Shown here in pieces: positions 1 to 9,600 of a stretch of DNA of 64,000 bases (position 1 is the stretch's first letter; each line of letters starts with the position of its first letter). Below the pieces are notes generated by a model. It was not told the origin of the DNA and made no database searches. It worked only from the letters and a program-made list of their open reading frames with translations. The DNA comes from Glebionis coronaria (taxonomy: Eukaryota > Streptophyta > Magnoliopsida > Asterales > Asteraceae), in NCBI GenBank assembly GCA_025667525.1, contig CM046876.1:80703512-80767511 (forward strand), read 5' to 3'. Both the position numbers and the translations under genes were made by a program.

Positions 1-1956
1 CTTTTCGGGAAGCTCTTTGAGAAGAATCGCGGAACAATTCTCATTTAAACGGGTGTTCACGAGCTCAACCATTTTTTCTTTCTTATTGAGCAAATCTTTA
101 AACATTTTGACAAATTTTGGCATTTGAGCTAGTGCTTCAATAAGGCTTACGTTAACATTCACATTGGAAATCATTTTCAAAAAATTAGAGACATGAATGT
201 CATCTTTGTTGAGCACTTTAGTCTTGCCTAACCTAGATGGGTAAGGAATATTAGGCTTAGGTTGAGAAGGAGAAGGACTCGCTTCTTGAACAACCGTAGG
301 AATAGGCTCTTTCGGCAATGGAGGACTAGAACTAGGAGTGGTAGTGGGCGGAATCACCGGAGGGGGAGTAGGATTACTCATTATGACCTCCGGGCCTTGT
401 CTCTCCTTTATGGGCGAAGAGATGGAAGGTCCCACTAAATTGGCTCCACTTCGAGTATTGATAGCACTCACATTAGCACGAGGGTTAATCTCGGTATTGG
501 ATGGTAAGGCACCTTGGGGTCTAAGGGTTTGCAACATAGTCAAAAATCTCTTATCGTTGGACTCTTGCATTTGTCTAGTAGATGCTTGCATAGCTTGCAT
601 GATTTTCTCATGTTCGGTCAATTTTTGTAGAACCAAGTCCGTTTGAGAGTTTTGCATATTCATTTGATTGAACCCTTGATTATTAACCCCTTGGTTTTGA
701 AATTGAGATTGAAAACCGTTGTTATTATAAAAACCTTGATTATTTTGAAACCCTTGATTTTGACCATTAAAAATCCCTTGATTTGCATTCCCTTGAAAAT
801 TACCCATTTGAGGACCTTGGTTCCTATTTTGGTATTGGGTATTTTGGGCGGGTGGGGGTGGTCTTTGAGGTGCTACAAAACCCGGGGGAGCCAAATAATT
901 AGTACTATTGTAAGACAAATGGTTAACATCAACATTAGGTTTAAATGGAACCCTTTCATTAGCATTAAAAGCACAAACTTGTTGTTGATCGTTGTAAACC
1001 TTGTCACAATTGAAATATGAATGTGGTCCACCACACGTTTCACATGTTTCACTTTTATCTTTCACAGCATGCACATGTGTAGTGAGGGCGTCGGTTTTTA
1101 GAGCAAGGTGTTTCACAATTGAAGTAAGTCGATCGATTTTCTTGTCACTCTCACTAGAACTAGCACTTGCCATAGTAGCCCTAACACTCTTGGTTTTCAC
1201 TTTAGCCTTGTTCTCAATAATGGTCCAAGCCTCGTTCATGGTTTTCACAAGAATATTGCCCCCCGCGGCGCTATTAAGTGAGTCTTGGTCATTTAGAGTT
1301 AAACCATTGTAAAACGTATTAATTTGATGCACTTTGGTGAAACCGTGTTGTGGACATTTTCTCAAAAGCTCTTTAAATCGATCCCAAGACTCACTAAAAG
1401 TTTCCCCATATTTTTGCTCAAAATTGATTATTTCATTTCTTAAAGCGGTGGTCCGTGATGGTGGGAAAAAGTAATTAATGAACTTGGTTTCTAAGTCGAT
1501 CCATGTGGTAATACTTTGGGGTGGTTCCTTATCAAGCCAAATCCGGGCTTGTCCCTCGAGGGAAAAAGGAAAAAGTTGTAGGCGAACGGCCTCTTGTGGC
1601 ACCCCATTGTATTTGACGGTATTTGCTAATTGGATGAATCGTTTGATATGAGCGTGTGGGTCATCATTAGTATGACCTAAAAATGGTGTAGCGGAAACCA
1701 TTCGAATAAAATCCGGTTTAAGTTCAAAATGATTAGCTCCAATGGTCGGCACCACAATCGCGTCATCGTTTCCTTCAACGTGAGATTGAAGAATCTCAAT
1801 CATTGGTCGATTATCCGTTGCCATCGTTATGTCGAAAGCTCGATTCTCGGGATCGGCTTGAATGACGGTCTTTTTGTTTTTCTTCTTCTTCTTTTTGGAA
1901 CAATTAGAAGTATTTGGTACACCACTCGGTATGTATGTACGCGCGCGAGTGCGCAT
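1..1956 (-). CDS. gag: Athila-type Gag (element A), start of gag-pol, runs off the left edge
   Basis: This minus-strand frame is open for 652 codons from the ATG at 1956-1954 to the window edge, with no stop. Gag coats the element RNA and forms the virus-like particle in the cytoplasm. The start MRTR matches the starts of the Gags of elements B and D. Order of parts: a Lys-rich stretch (about residues 22-32), the Gag core with FPFSLEGQARIW and FINYFFPPSRTT, a zinc knuckle CETCGGPHSYFNC (CX2CX3HX4C), a Gln/Asn/Gly/Phe-rich region, a Pro-rich region, then the NVNVSLIEALAQMPKFVKMF segment that precedes the protease. The last residues read NENCSAILLKELPEK, just before where the protease should begin. 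It is the only long undamaged coding frame in the window. Whether pol is intact lies outside the window. Confidence 0.9.
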   Translation of the reverse strand, partial: MRTRARTYIPSGVPNTSNCSKKKKKKNKKTVIQADPENRAFDITMATDNRPMIEILQSHVEGNDDAIVVPTIGANHFELKPDFIRMVSATPFLGHTNDDPHAHIKRFIQLANTVKYNGVPQEAVRLQLFPFSLEGQARIWLDKEPPQSITTWIDLETKFINYFFPPSRTTALRNEIINFEQKYGETFSESWDRFKELLRKCPQHGFTKVHQINTFYNGLTLNDQDSLNSAAGGNILVKTMNEAWTIIENKAKVKTKSVRATMASASSSESDKKIDRLTSIVKHLALKTDALTTHVHAVKDKSETCETCGGPHSYFNCDKVYNDQQQVCAFNANERVPFKPNVDVNHLSYNSTNYLAPPGFVAPQRPPPPAQNTQYQNRNQGPQMGNFQGNANQGIFNGQNQGFQNNQGFYNNNGFQSQFQNQGVNNQGFNQMNMQNSQTDLVLQKLTEHEKIMQAMQASTRQMQESNDKRFLTMLQTLRPQGALPSNTEINPRANVSAINTRSGANLVGPSISSPIKERQGPEVIMSNPTPPPVIPPTTTPSSSPPLPKEPIPTVVQEASPSPSQPKPNIPYPSRLGKTKVLNKDDIHVSNFLKMISNVNVNVSLIEALAQMPKFVKMFKDLLNKKEKMVELVNTRLNENCSAILLKELPEK

Positions 1957-2687
1957 ACAATTAAAACTTTGGAATGAGGTAGGTGACCTCGGTCGACTTT
2001 GAGAGGAAAAGGATTTTCCCTCTCGATGAGCAATATGAAAAATCTACAAAAATATATACGTAAATACTACTTGAGTTGGCAAACCAATAATCAGTCGTCC
2101 CTCTCAATATACGCACAAGAAAGCGGGGAAACGAGGTGGCACAAAGCACTTAAAAATCTTTTTCCTTAGACGGCCTTTTATAGCGCGTCGCCTTATACCC
2201 ACCTTATAGTTTGTATATTTAGAGTTCAAACGTCTTACTAGTATTTATCTATTTTGCCTTTTTATTTCGTTTAGGATTCGACTACAATAGTTAGGTGATG
2301 AAATCCCAACTAAGGCTTATTTGAAAAGTAGGCAAATTATTGTTCTACGTAATATACTATAGTAAATGAAAAATATTTTTGTATTTTTTTTAGAAAAATA
2401 TATATTCACAATAAAAATCGAAAGAAAGCGAACTAAAAATTAACACTAATACGTAATTTTTTTTGTGTAATACTTTTAGGAAAAAGTATTACTTTTGGAT
2501 TTTTTAATTTTTTTGGTGCAATTCTTAGGAAAGAAATTGCTTTTGTGATTTTTTAATTTTTTTGTATTTTAAGTTTTTGATTTTTTTTTGTATTTTTGAT
2601 TTTTGTTGCAAGAAACGTAACGTTCAAAAAGAACGGATCCCAAAATCCAAACGTCTTCACGAAAAATCGTCAATCGTACGAGCGAAG
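1957..2687 (-). other. untranslated leader of element A
   Basis: Non-coding stretch between the primer site and gag of element A. The part next to the primer site carries the motif GGATCCGTTC followed by AACGTTAC, also found in the leaders of B, C and D. A region around 2100-2180 resembles the leader of element C near 31440-31510, which puts A and C in one subfamily. It is AT-rich, with several poly-T runs at 2370-2600. Confidence 0.7.
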
Positions 2688-2701
2688 CGGCAGCGGCGCC
2701 A
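2688..2701 (-). promoter_or_regulatory. primer binding site of element A
   Basis: On the minus strand this reads TGGCGCCGCTGCCG, two bases inside the LTR end (...TTTCA, then AA). Elements B and D have the same site at the same spacing. From memory, Athila elements prime with a tRNA-Asp whose 3' end is complementary to such a site, here with about one mismatch. Confidence 0.85.
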
Positions 2702-2703
2702 TT

Positions 2704-5700
2704 TGAAACTATGGTTTTGCAATCCTATTTTTAACAATTATGTTCGTTTTCCTCGACTCGACTCGAATTGATTTCCAGTTTAACGTAAGATTATATTTGT
2801 TTTTGGTTATAGAAACTTGATTGGTAATCTATGTCTATTTAAGCTAAAAATGGGGAAAATATGTAGGCTAAGGACTATATAAAAATAAAAGCGCAATTAA
2901 TTCACGTAAATGTTACTCTAAAATGCAATGTAAAATTAAACTACAAATATAGACCTAGATGCAACAAAAATAAACTATAATTAACGCTAGACTATATTTG
3001 TTTTTGGTGACAAGTATTTTTGGTATTTTTGAACTAATTTAAAAAACTATTAAAAATAAAAGCTATTTAAAATTTAAATCTAATTAATCTAAAGACTTTG
3101 ATATAAAAACTATTTTGAAAATAAAACTAAAACCTTTTAAAAACTTTAAAGGAAAAAGATATTTTAAACTAAAGTCAACAACTAATTTTTAAACTTTTAT
3201 AAAAACTATAATAAAACTAATTTTTAAAATTTTAGATGAAAACTATTTTAAATAAAACTAAATTGAAATCTAATTAAAAATAAAACTATTTTTGAAACAA
3301 AGTAAACTAATTTGAAAATATAAAACTATGTAAAAATTTAACTATTAAAAACTATTTTAAATAAAATAAAACTTAATTATATGAAAACTAAACTTTTAAA
3401 ATTTAAGAAAGTAAATTAAAATATATATATTTTTTTATCCTTTTTATATTTTATAAAAATGAATTTAAATAAAACCTTTTTTTATTAATATAAATAAAAC
3501 TAAACCTTAATTAAACTAATTTTAATCAAATAAAAACTGCCACTAAAATTTAAACCTATATTAATTAGACTTTGCGTATGGATAAACAAAAGGGAGACAA
3601 GAACAGATGGTTATGCGTGTTGGCTATTAAACGAGTGGTCTGGGGTTCGATTCCCACCCAGACCAAAATTTGCTATTAATATTTTATTTTATTTTATTTT
3701 ATTTTTTTTATTTTATTTTATTTTTATTTTTATTTTTTTTGAATTATTTTGGACAGATTACAAAAACAACAGACTGAAAGAGTCCATATCTTGATGAGTC
3801 AATAAGCAGATAAAATACCTAAATAAGCAGTCTCAAATAAGCAATAATCCAAACTAAAGAAGTTAACTACAAAACCAATCTATAAATAAATATAAGAAAA
3901 TCCTATCCAAACAAACTAAATAAGCAGAAAAACTTTATAAACTACCAGACTAAAAAAAACATAAGCAGATCTTAAAGGTAAATTCAATATTTAAACAAAC
4001 ACCAAATAAACTAAACAATTAAAACAAACACACGCATATAATTTCACTTCTTCTCAACAGATAAATTCAGTAAACAAATAAATGCAGATAAATATTCATA
4101 AACAAACAAACATTAAACTAAAAAAAACTTAACATAAAATTAAAAGGAAGAATAACACCTTTTTGTCGAAACCGTTGAGGAGAAGTAACGCGCTGAGCGT
4201 ACTTTGTGAACCGGATCGAACTAACACCTCTTTCGAATCAACCAAAAAGCATCAACACGACCAACACCCTTCTCGAACAAAAATCAATCGAACCAACTCA
4301 CAAGCCTCGAACAGTACTTTTATAATTTTCCAGTTGGGAAAATTATTTAATCACTTTCTTTTATTTATTTATTTTTTTTTTTATAACCGAATGTAAATAA
4401 ACAGTAATATAAAAGATTTAAGGCAGATTATAAAAAAATAACAGGAATTTAAATTGAGACTAAAATTAATTAACAGTAAACTTTTCATTAATTAAAGATC
4501 GAATTACAATTGCTAGAAAAATACAAAATTAAAACCCTAATCTAATTAACTGAAAATTAAAAATAATGGAAAAGCTACTTAATTACATGATAGATGGGGG
4601 TTTTTATAGGGTAACCCCGAACCTTCTAGGTTATCCTTGGTGCCCAAGGAAATGAATCCTGGCCCTTGATTTCTTCATTCTTCTCTCTTTCTCTTTTCTT
4701 CTCTTGATCAACGGCTGAGAATGATTATAGGCACACGGATTGCCACGTTGGAAGATGAGAGAGGACCACTTTGGTGTATCTTGCGAAAAACTTGGGGATT
4801 TAATCCCCCTTTGTGTGAATTAACCCATAAGGGTAAAAGCCCCAAAAAATATTGGGCAAATGATGTGATGTAAATTAGGGTTTCATGGCTGTGTAAAAAA
4901 AATGGAAGAGAAGAACAGTAAATGGATTTGTCTTGTTTGTAACGTATGGGATAATGGGGATGTGGGGTAATTTTTTTGTTTATATTAATAATGAGTGGAT
5001 TTACACAAAAAAGGAAGTGAAAAAGTATATTAAGTGAATGGGGGTGATCAGGTGAGGTGCGGTGTATGGTAAGGTGAGTGGGGAAGAGGTATGACTTGTG
5101 TGAGGTAGAGTGCAGGGTAACGTGAGTGGGGGGTAGCGTTTGGGACACGAGTGTTTGGTGAGATAAAGTTAAAAAAAACGTGTGTAGAAGGAGAGTGGGT
5201 GTAACCGACACGTGTGGATGATTGCAATGACCGGGTGTGAGGCAAAAGAAAGCAAAGAAGATGTTTTATTTTCAATTGTTTAGGCTTGGGAGTTAACTGG
5301 GTATTTGACCCAATTTTTTTATCCGTCCCGTCATAAATGCAAATGGGCTTTTGAAATGGCTTGGCCCAATATCTCCAATGTGGGACCCGCAAGGCCCATT
5401 AACTTTGATAAATTAAATCCCCGAATAAAAACGACTTGATCTTTGGAATTTTGGTCTTTCATTCAAATCGTATCGATTTTGCCGGGTTTTGTGATCGTCG
5501 ACACACTTTTGATCTTTCGACTTTGTCTTAATCTCTTTCTTGACTTTTCTTCGATATTTGACCGTGAAATCCCGTGTTTTCTCTTCTTTTGATCATTTGT
5601 ACCTATTTTAACACAAAAACACAAAACCACGCGTAATTCCGACTTTATTGATATAAAACACATGATTCGGTCTTGTTTTTCCTTGATTTTAGTGGCAAAA

Positions 5701-5724
5701 GGATAAGTGTTTTCACACTTATTA
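2704..5724 (-). repeat. 5' LTR of Athila element A (about 3.0 kb)
   Basis: The LTR reads leftwards. Its start at 5724 is TAATAAGTGTGAAAACACTT, a close match to the start of the element C LTR (TGATAAGTGTG...) with the terminal TG changed to TA. Its end at 2704 is ...TTTCA, directly before the primer site. A TATA box (TATAAAAA on the minus strand) lies at 4601-4608. About 2820-4160 is very AT-rich and holds a tRNA-like segment. ORFs predicted in 4160-5660 have no recognisable domain and are not called. No second LTR of A is in the window, so its age cannot be judged. Confidence 0.8.
3608..3665 (+). other. tRNA-like segment (partial tRNA-Asn-like or SINE head) inside LTR A
   Basis: The plus strand holds GGTTCGATTCC at 3644-3654, a perfect RNA polymerase III B-box, inside a T-arm-like stem. 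Upstream is TTGGCTATTAAACGA, which resembles the anticodon arm of plant tRNA-Asn but with ATT in place of GTT. No convincing A-box or closed acceptor stem is seen, so this is not a working tRNA gene. The T-rich tract that follows (3677-3740) could be a SINE-like tail, but direct repeats were not established. Confidence 0.45.
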
Positions 5725-6455
5725 GCTATGTATTTGCAGCTTCATATTTGTTGGCTTGTTCATTTTTATTAGTTAGTATAAAGTAGTGGTTAGTAAAAGA
5801 TTAACAAGTGAATATAAAAAAATAAAGATGGTTCTTGTTAAAAAAATGGTACCCGTAGTTATTATCAGATAGCTCACAACACATTTGAATCACCAATTTT
5901 CAAAGTGCTAAGTTATAGTTTAAATATTACAGCAATTCATTTTTTTCCATTCTCACATTCGTTAAATAAAAAAAAATAGATTTAATTAAAATCTAGATTT
6001 AATAAAAAAGGTTTTTATAAGATTTTTAAAATGTCGTTTAGCTTTGTTGTCGTTAATCGGTTTATGTTTTATGTTAGCTTGGCGTCTCCGGTTATTCGCT
6101 CGGGTTCGTTTCTCTATCTATTTCCTTGTCATTATCTAGTTAGCTTCTATATTGTTGCCTTGTTATTGTTTAACTTAAATGGCGAGATTTTAGTAGTTTT
6201 GATTATAGTCGTTTAGTAGCATCTTTATTGTCATTATTATTATTTTAGATATTTTTCGCTCTATTATTGTAGTTTAATTTTCATCCTTATCGCTTTTATA
6301 TATTTTTAATATTTAGTCGTTAAAATTAGTATTTTAAATATAAAAATCAAAATCTCTTCTATTTGAGCATCAAACTTGAGACATAAACGCGGATTTCCAT
6401 TCACACTTCGCCAGGAACTACGATAACCTTCGGGTGTACGAAAATGATTCAATCA
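5725..6455 (+). repeat. 3' part of the 5' LTR upstream of element B (foreign type)
   Basis: The segment ends ...TTCAATCA at 6455, followed by AA and the primer site, so by position it is the end of a 5' LTR. Its left side is cut by the outer edge of LTR A. Its last 300 bases do not resemble the last 300 bases of B's own 3' LTR (14267-15912), which end ...AAAAGGCTTGTATCA. It also lacks the TTCCGAATGA motif array. The small ORF at 6031-6216 has no recognisable domain. Confidence 0.6.
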
Positions 6456-6457
6456 AA

Positions 6458-6472
6458 TGGCGCCGCTGCCGG
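6458..6472 (+). promoter_or_regulatory. primer binding site of element B
   Basis: TGGCGCCGCTGCCGG, two bases after the LTR end. The leader from here to the gag start is nearly the same as in element D, including the GTTCACCGTGAACGTTAC segment. Confidence 0.88.
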
Positions 6473-6670
6473 CTCTTCTCGTTAAGATCAAAAGTTTTTT
6501 GTGAGAACTTGGATTTTGGGATCCGTTCACCGTGAACGTTACTTTTTCACAAAAATTTTCAAAAATCCTAAAAAAATATAAAATTTTTCAAAAATACAAA
6601 AAAATAGAAAAACCATAAAAACCAAAAATATTTTTGCTTTGTTTTTCTTTGTTCGTTCTTTTGCAGGTGT
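6473..6670 (+). other. untranslated leader of element B
   Basis: About 200 bases between primer site and gag, AT-rich. It contains the short palindrome GTTCACCGTGAAC and ends in TTTTGCAGGTGT just before the gag ATG. Element D has the matching leader, so B and D belong to the same subfamily despite their different 5' LTRs. Confidence 0.75.
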
Positions 6671-9600
6671 ATGCGCACTCGATCCACGTCTTATCAAGAG
6701 CCCGAGCCTCTCGATAACTTAGACATGGCTGGTGTACAAAACAAGAACAACATACCACCTCCAAACAACAATAATAACAACAACAACCCACCTTTCAACA
6801 ACATGAATAACAACAACAATGAGCCTCAACCGGATAATCGCCCGATGATTGAATTGCTGCAAGCTCATGTAGATGGCAACACGGATCCAATTGTCATACC
6901 TCCAATTGCCGCCAACAACTTTGAGCTAAAATCAGGCTTTATCCAGATGGTCTCCGCTCAACCATTCTTGGGACGAACCATTGATGATCCACACGACCAC
7001 ATCAAGAGATTCTTGCAACTCACCAACACGGTCAAATTCAATGGTGTTCCACAAGAGGTTATAAGGTTACAACTTTTTCCCTTTTCTTTAGAGGGACAAG
7101 CCCGACATTGGCTTGCTAAGGAACCGCCACAGAGTATTCTCTCGTGGACGGATTTGGAAACCAAGTTTATAAATTACTTTTTCCCACCCTCTCGTACTAC
7201 CGCTTTGCGGAATGAGATCATAAATTTTGAACAAAAGTACGATGAGTCGTTCAGTGAATCTTGGGATCGTTTTAAAGATCTTTTAAGAAAATGCCCACAA
7301 CATGGTTTTACCAAAGTACATCAAATCAATACTTTTTACAATGGTTTAAGCATGAGTGACCAAGATTCACTGAACAGTGCTTCGGGGGGTAATCTTTTGG
7401 CTAAGACTTCCAATGCTTCTTGGGACATCATTGAGAATAAATCTCGTGTGCAAACCAAGAGTGTTCGGACCAATGTCGCTAGTGCTAGCACAAGTGACAG
7501 CGACAAGCGATTGGACAAAATCACTACGCATCTTGAATCGCTTGTCACCCACACCGTTAACAACAACAACAGCAGCAACGCTAAAAACGCTCAAGTTAAC
7601 GCTGTCAGCCAACCTTGTGAGATATGCGGTGGTCCTCACTCTTACACCACTTGTACCGCCACCCAAGATTACCCTTCTGAGAATGTTAATGCAGCTTATG
7701 GCACCTATCCTCAACCTGCTTATCAAGCTAGACCTCAAGGTGACCGTAATTTACTTAGCTACCGCAGCAACAACTATCTTTCACCACCTGGTTTTCCTCC
7801 AACCAACCCAAACCAACAATCAAACCTCAATCGCCCTCCTCAACAACAACAACCTCGACAACCATACATCCCTCCTCACAAGCAACAACAACCACCTCAA
7901 TGTAACAACCAAGTTTACCAACAACCTGCTTATCAACCACCCGCATACAATGCTCCTCCCAACCAATCCACCGCTCTACACCAAGAAGTGCAGACCTACA
8001 TGAGGACAAACGATGTGATCGTGGAAAATCTTCAGCGTGAAGTGATCAATTTGAAAGCAGACTTGGTCAAGCAAGGAAACGATTTGAGAGACGACATGAG
8101 AAATACGTTGGATAGCCAAACAAATGACTTGAGGAACATGATGGCTATTTTCTTCCAAGGTAATCAACCCTCTTCTTCGGGTACTCTTCCGAGTAACACC
8201 GTTGCGAATCCAAGAGGGGAGATGAAAGCAATCACTACTCGAAGTGGTAAAGGTACCAAGGAACCCGAGCTTCCTATACCTCCACCGGTGGATGTGACTA
8301 AGGAGAACGAGTCACCTGCTCCTATTCCTCATCCTTCTCCTTCCCCAATTTCTCCACCTCTTCCTTCTACCCCTCGTCCACCCAAGGATGTGAGTGATCC
8401 TATTCTTCCAAAGCCTTCCTCTTCTTCCAATATACCTTATCCATCTAGGTTGAGGAAAGAGAAGCTCAAAAGCAAGGATGATATTCAGGTTTCGAATTTT
8501 CTTAAGATGTTCAAACAATTGAATTTCAATATCTCCTTCGCTGAGGCTCTCGCTCACATGCCTAAATACGCAAAAATGTTTAAAGATCTTCTGAGCGATA
8601 AGGAAAAGCTCCTCGATATTGCCAACACCCAACTTAATGAGAATTGCTCTGCAGTGCTCTTAAGGAAATTGCCAACCAAGCTTGGTGATCCGGGTCGTTT
8701 TCTTATCCCTTGCAATTTCCTGGGAGTAGAGAATTGCATGGCCCTAGCCGATCTAGGTACCAGTATCAATCTAATGCCTTTAAGCGTTTGGAAGCAATTA
8801 TCTCTCCCAGAGCTAGTCCCCACCAAAATGACTTTGGAATTGGCTAACCGTACGGTTACTTATCCAGTGGGGATAGCCGAAGACGTCATTGTAGGAGTCG
8901 ACAAATTCACCTTTCCTGCTGATTTTGTTGTCGTCGACTACGAGATGGACCCTCGTGTACCACTGATTGTTGGTCGTCCATTCTTGAGGACCGGTCGCAC
9001 TCTCATTGATGTTGAAGCCGGTGAGCTTATCATGAGAGTGGGTGACGATAAAGTAGTCTTCAACATGGGAAAGTTGTCTAAACAGCCTTATTCATATGAG
9101 AGTGTTAATTGCATTGACGTTCTTGATGAGGCTTGTGAAGAACACTTTAATGATGCTTGCAAAAGTATTCCTACCTCTCTTCCCAATGTTGAGACCGTGT
9201 CCTCTATTGATTCATCATTGTCTCTATTTGGAGATAGTGATTTATTTTGGAACAATCTTGAAGACACCATGGGAAATGTGAATTTAGCTACTGATGATTC
9301 TCCTACCGATGGGGATGAAGACATGCATTTCTTTGACAATCTTCTCCACGAAGACACTATTTCTCCTCCATCTCCCACGGTCATTGCTATCGATACTCCG
9401 ACTTCGAATACGCCTCCCGTCGAAAATCCTCCGGATTTAGAACTTAAGGAGTTGCCGCCCCATCTTGAGTATGTATTCCTTGAAGAAGAGAAGAAGTCGC
9501 CAGTCATCATTGCTAAGGACCTAAAGGAAGAAGAAAAAGCCCGACTTATCAACGTGTTGAAAGATCACAAGAAGGCTATTGCTTGGAAGATTTCTGATAT

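Noticed and set aside
338..1312. Plus-strand ORFs of 102-125 codons
   Set aside because: Antisense shadows of the open Gag frame of element A.
3608..3665. A functional tRNA gene
   Set aside because: No complete acceptor stem or clear A-box and D-arm; only the T-arm-like and anticodon-arm-like parts are recognisable.
4708..5392. Minus-strand ORFs of 114 and 167 codons in LTR A
   Set aside because: Low-complexity His/Pro/Thr-rich translation of LTR sequence, overlapping in two frames, with no domain.
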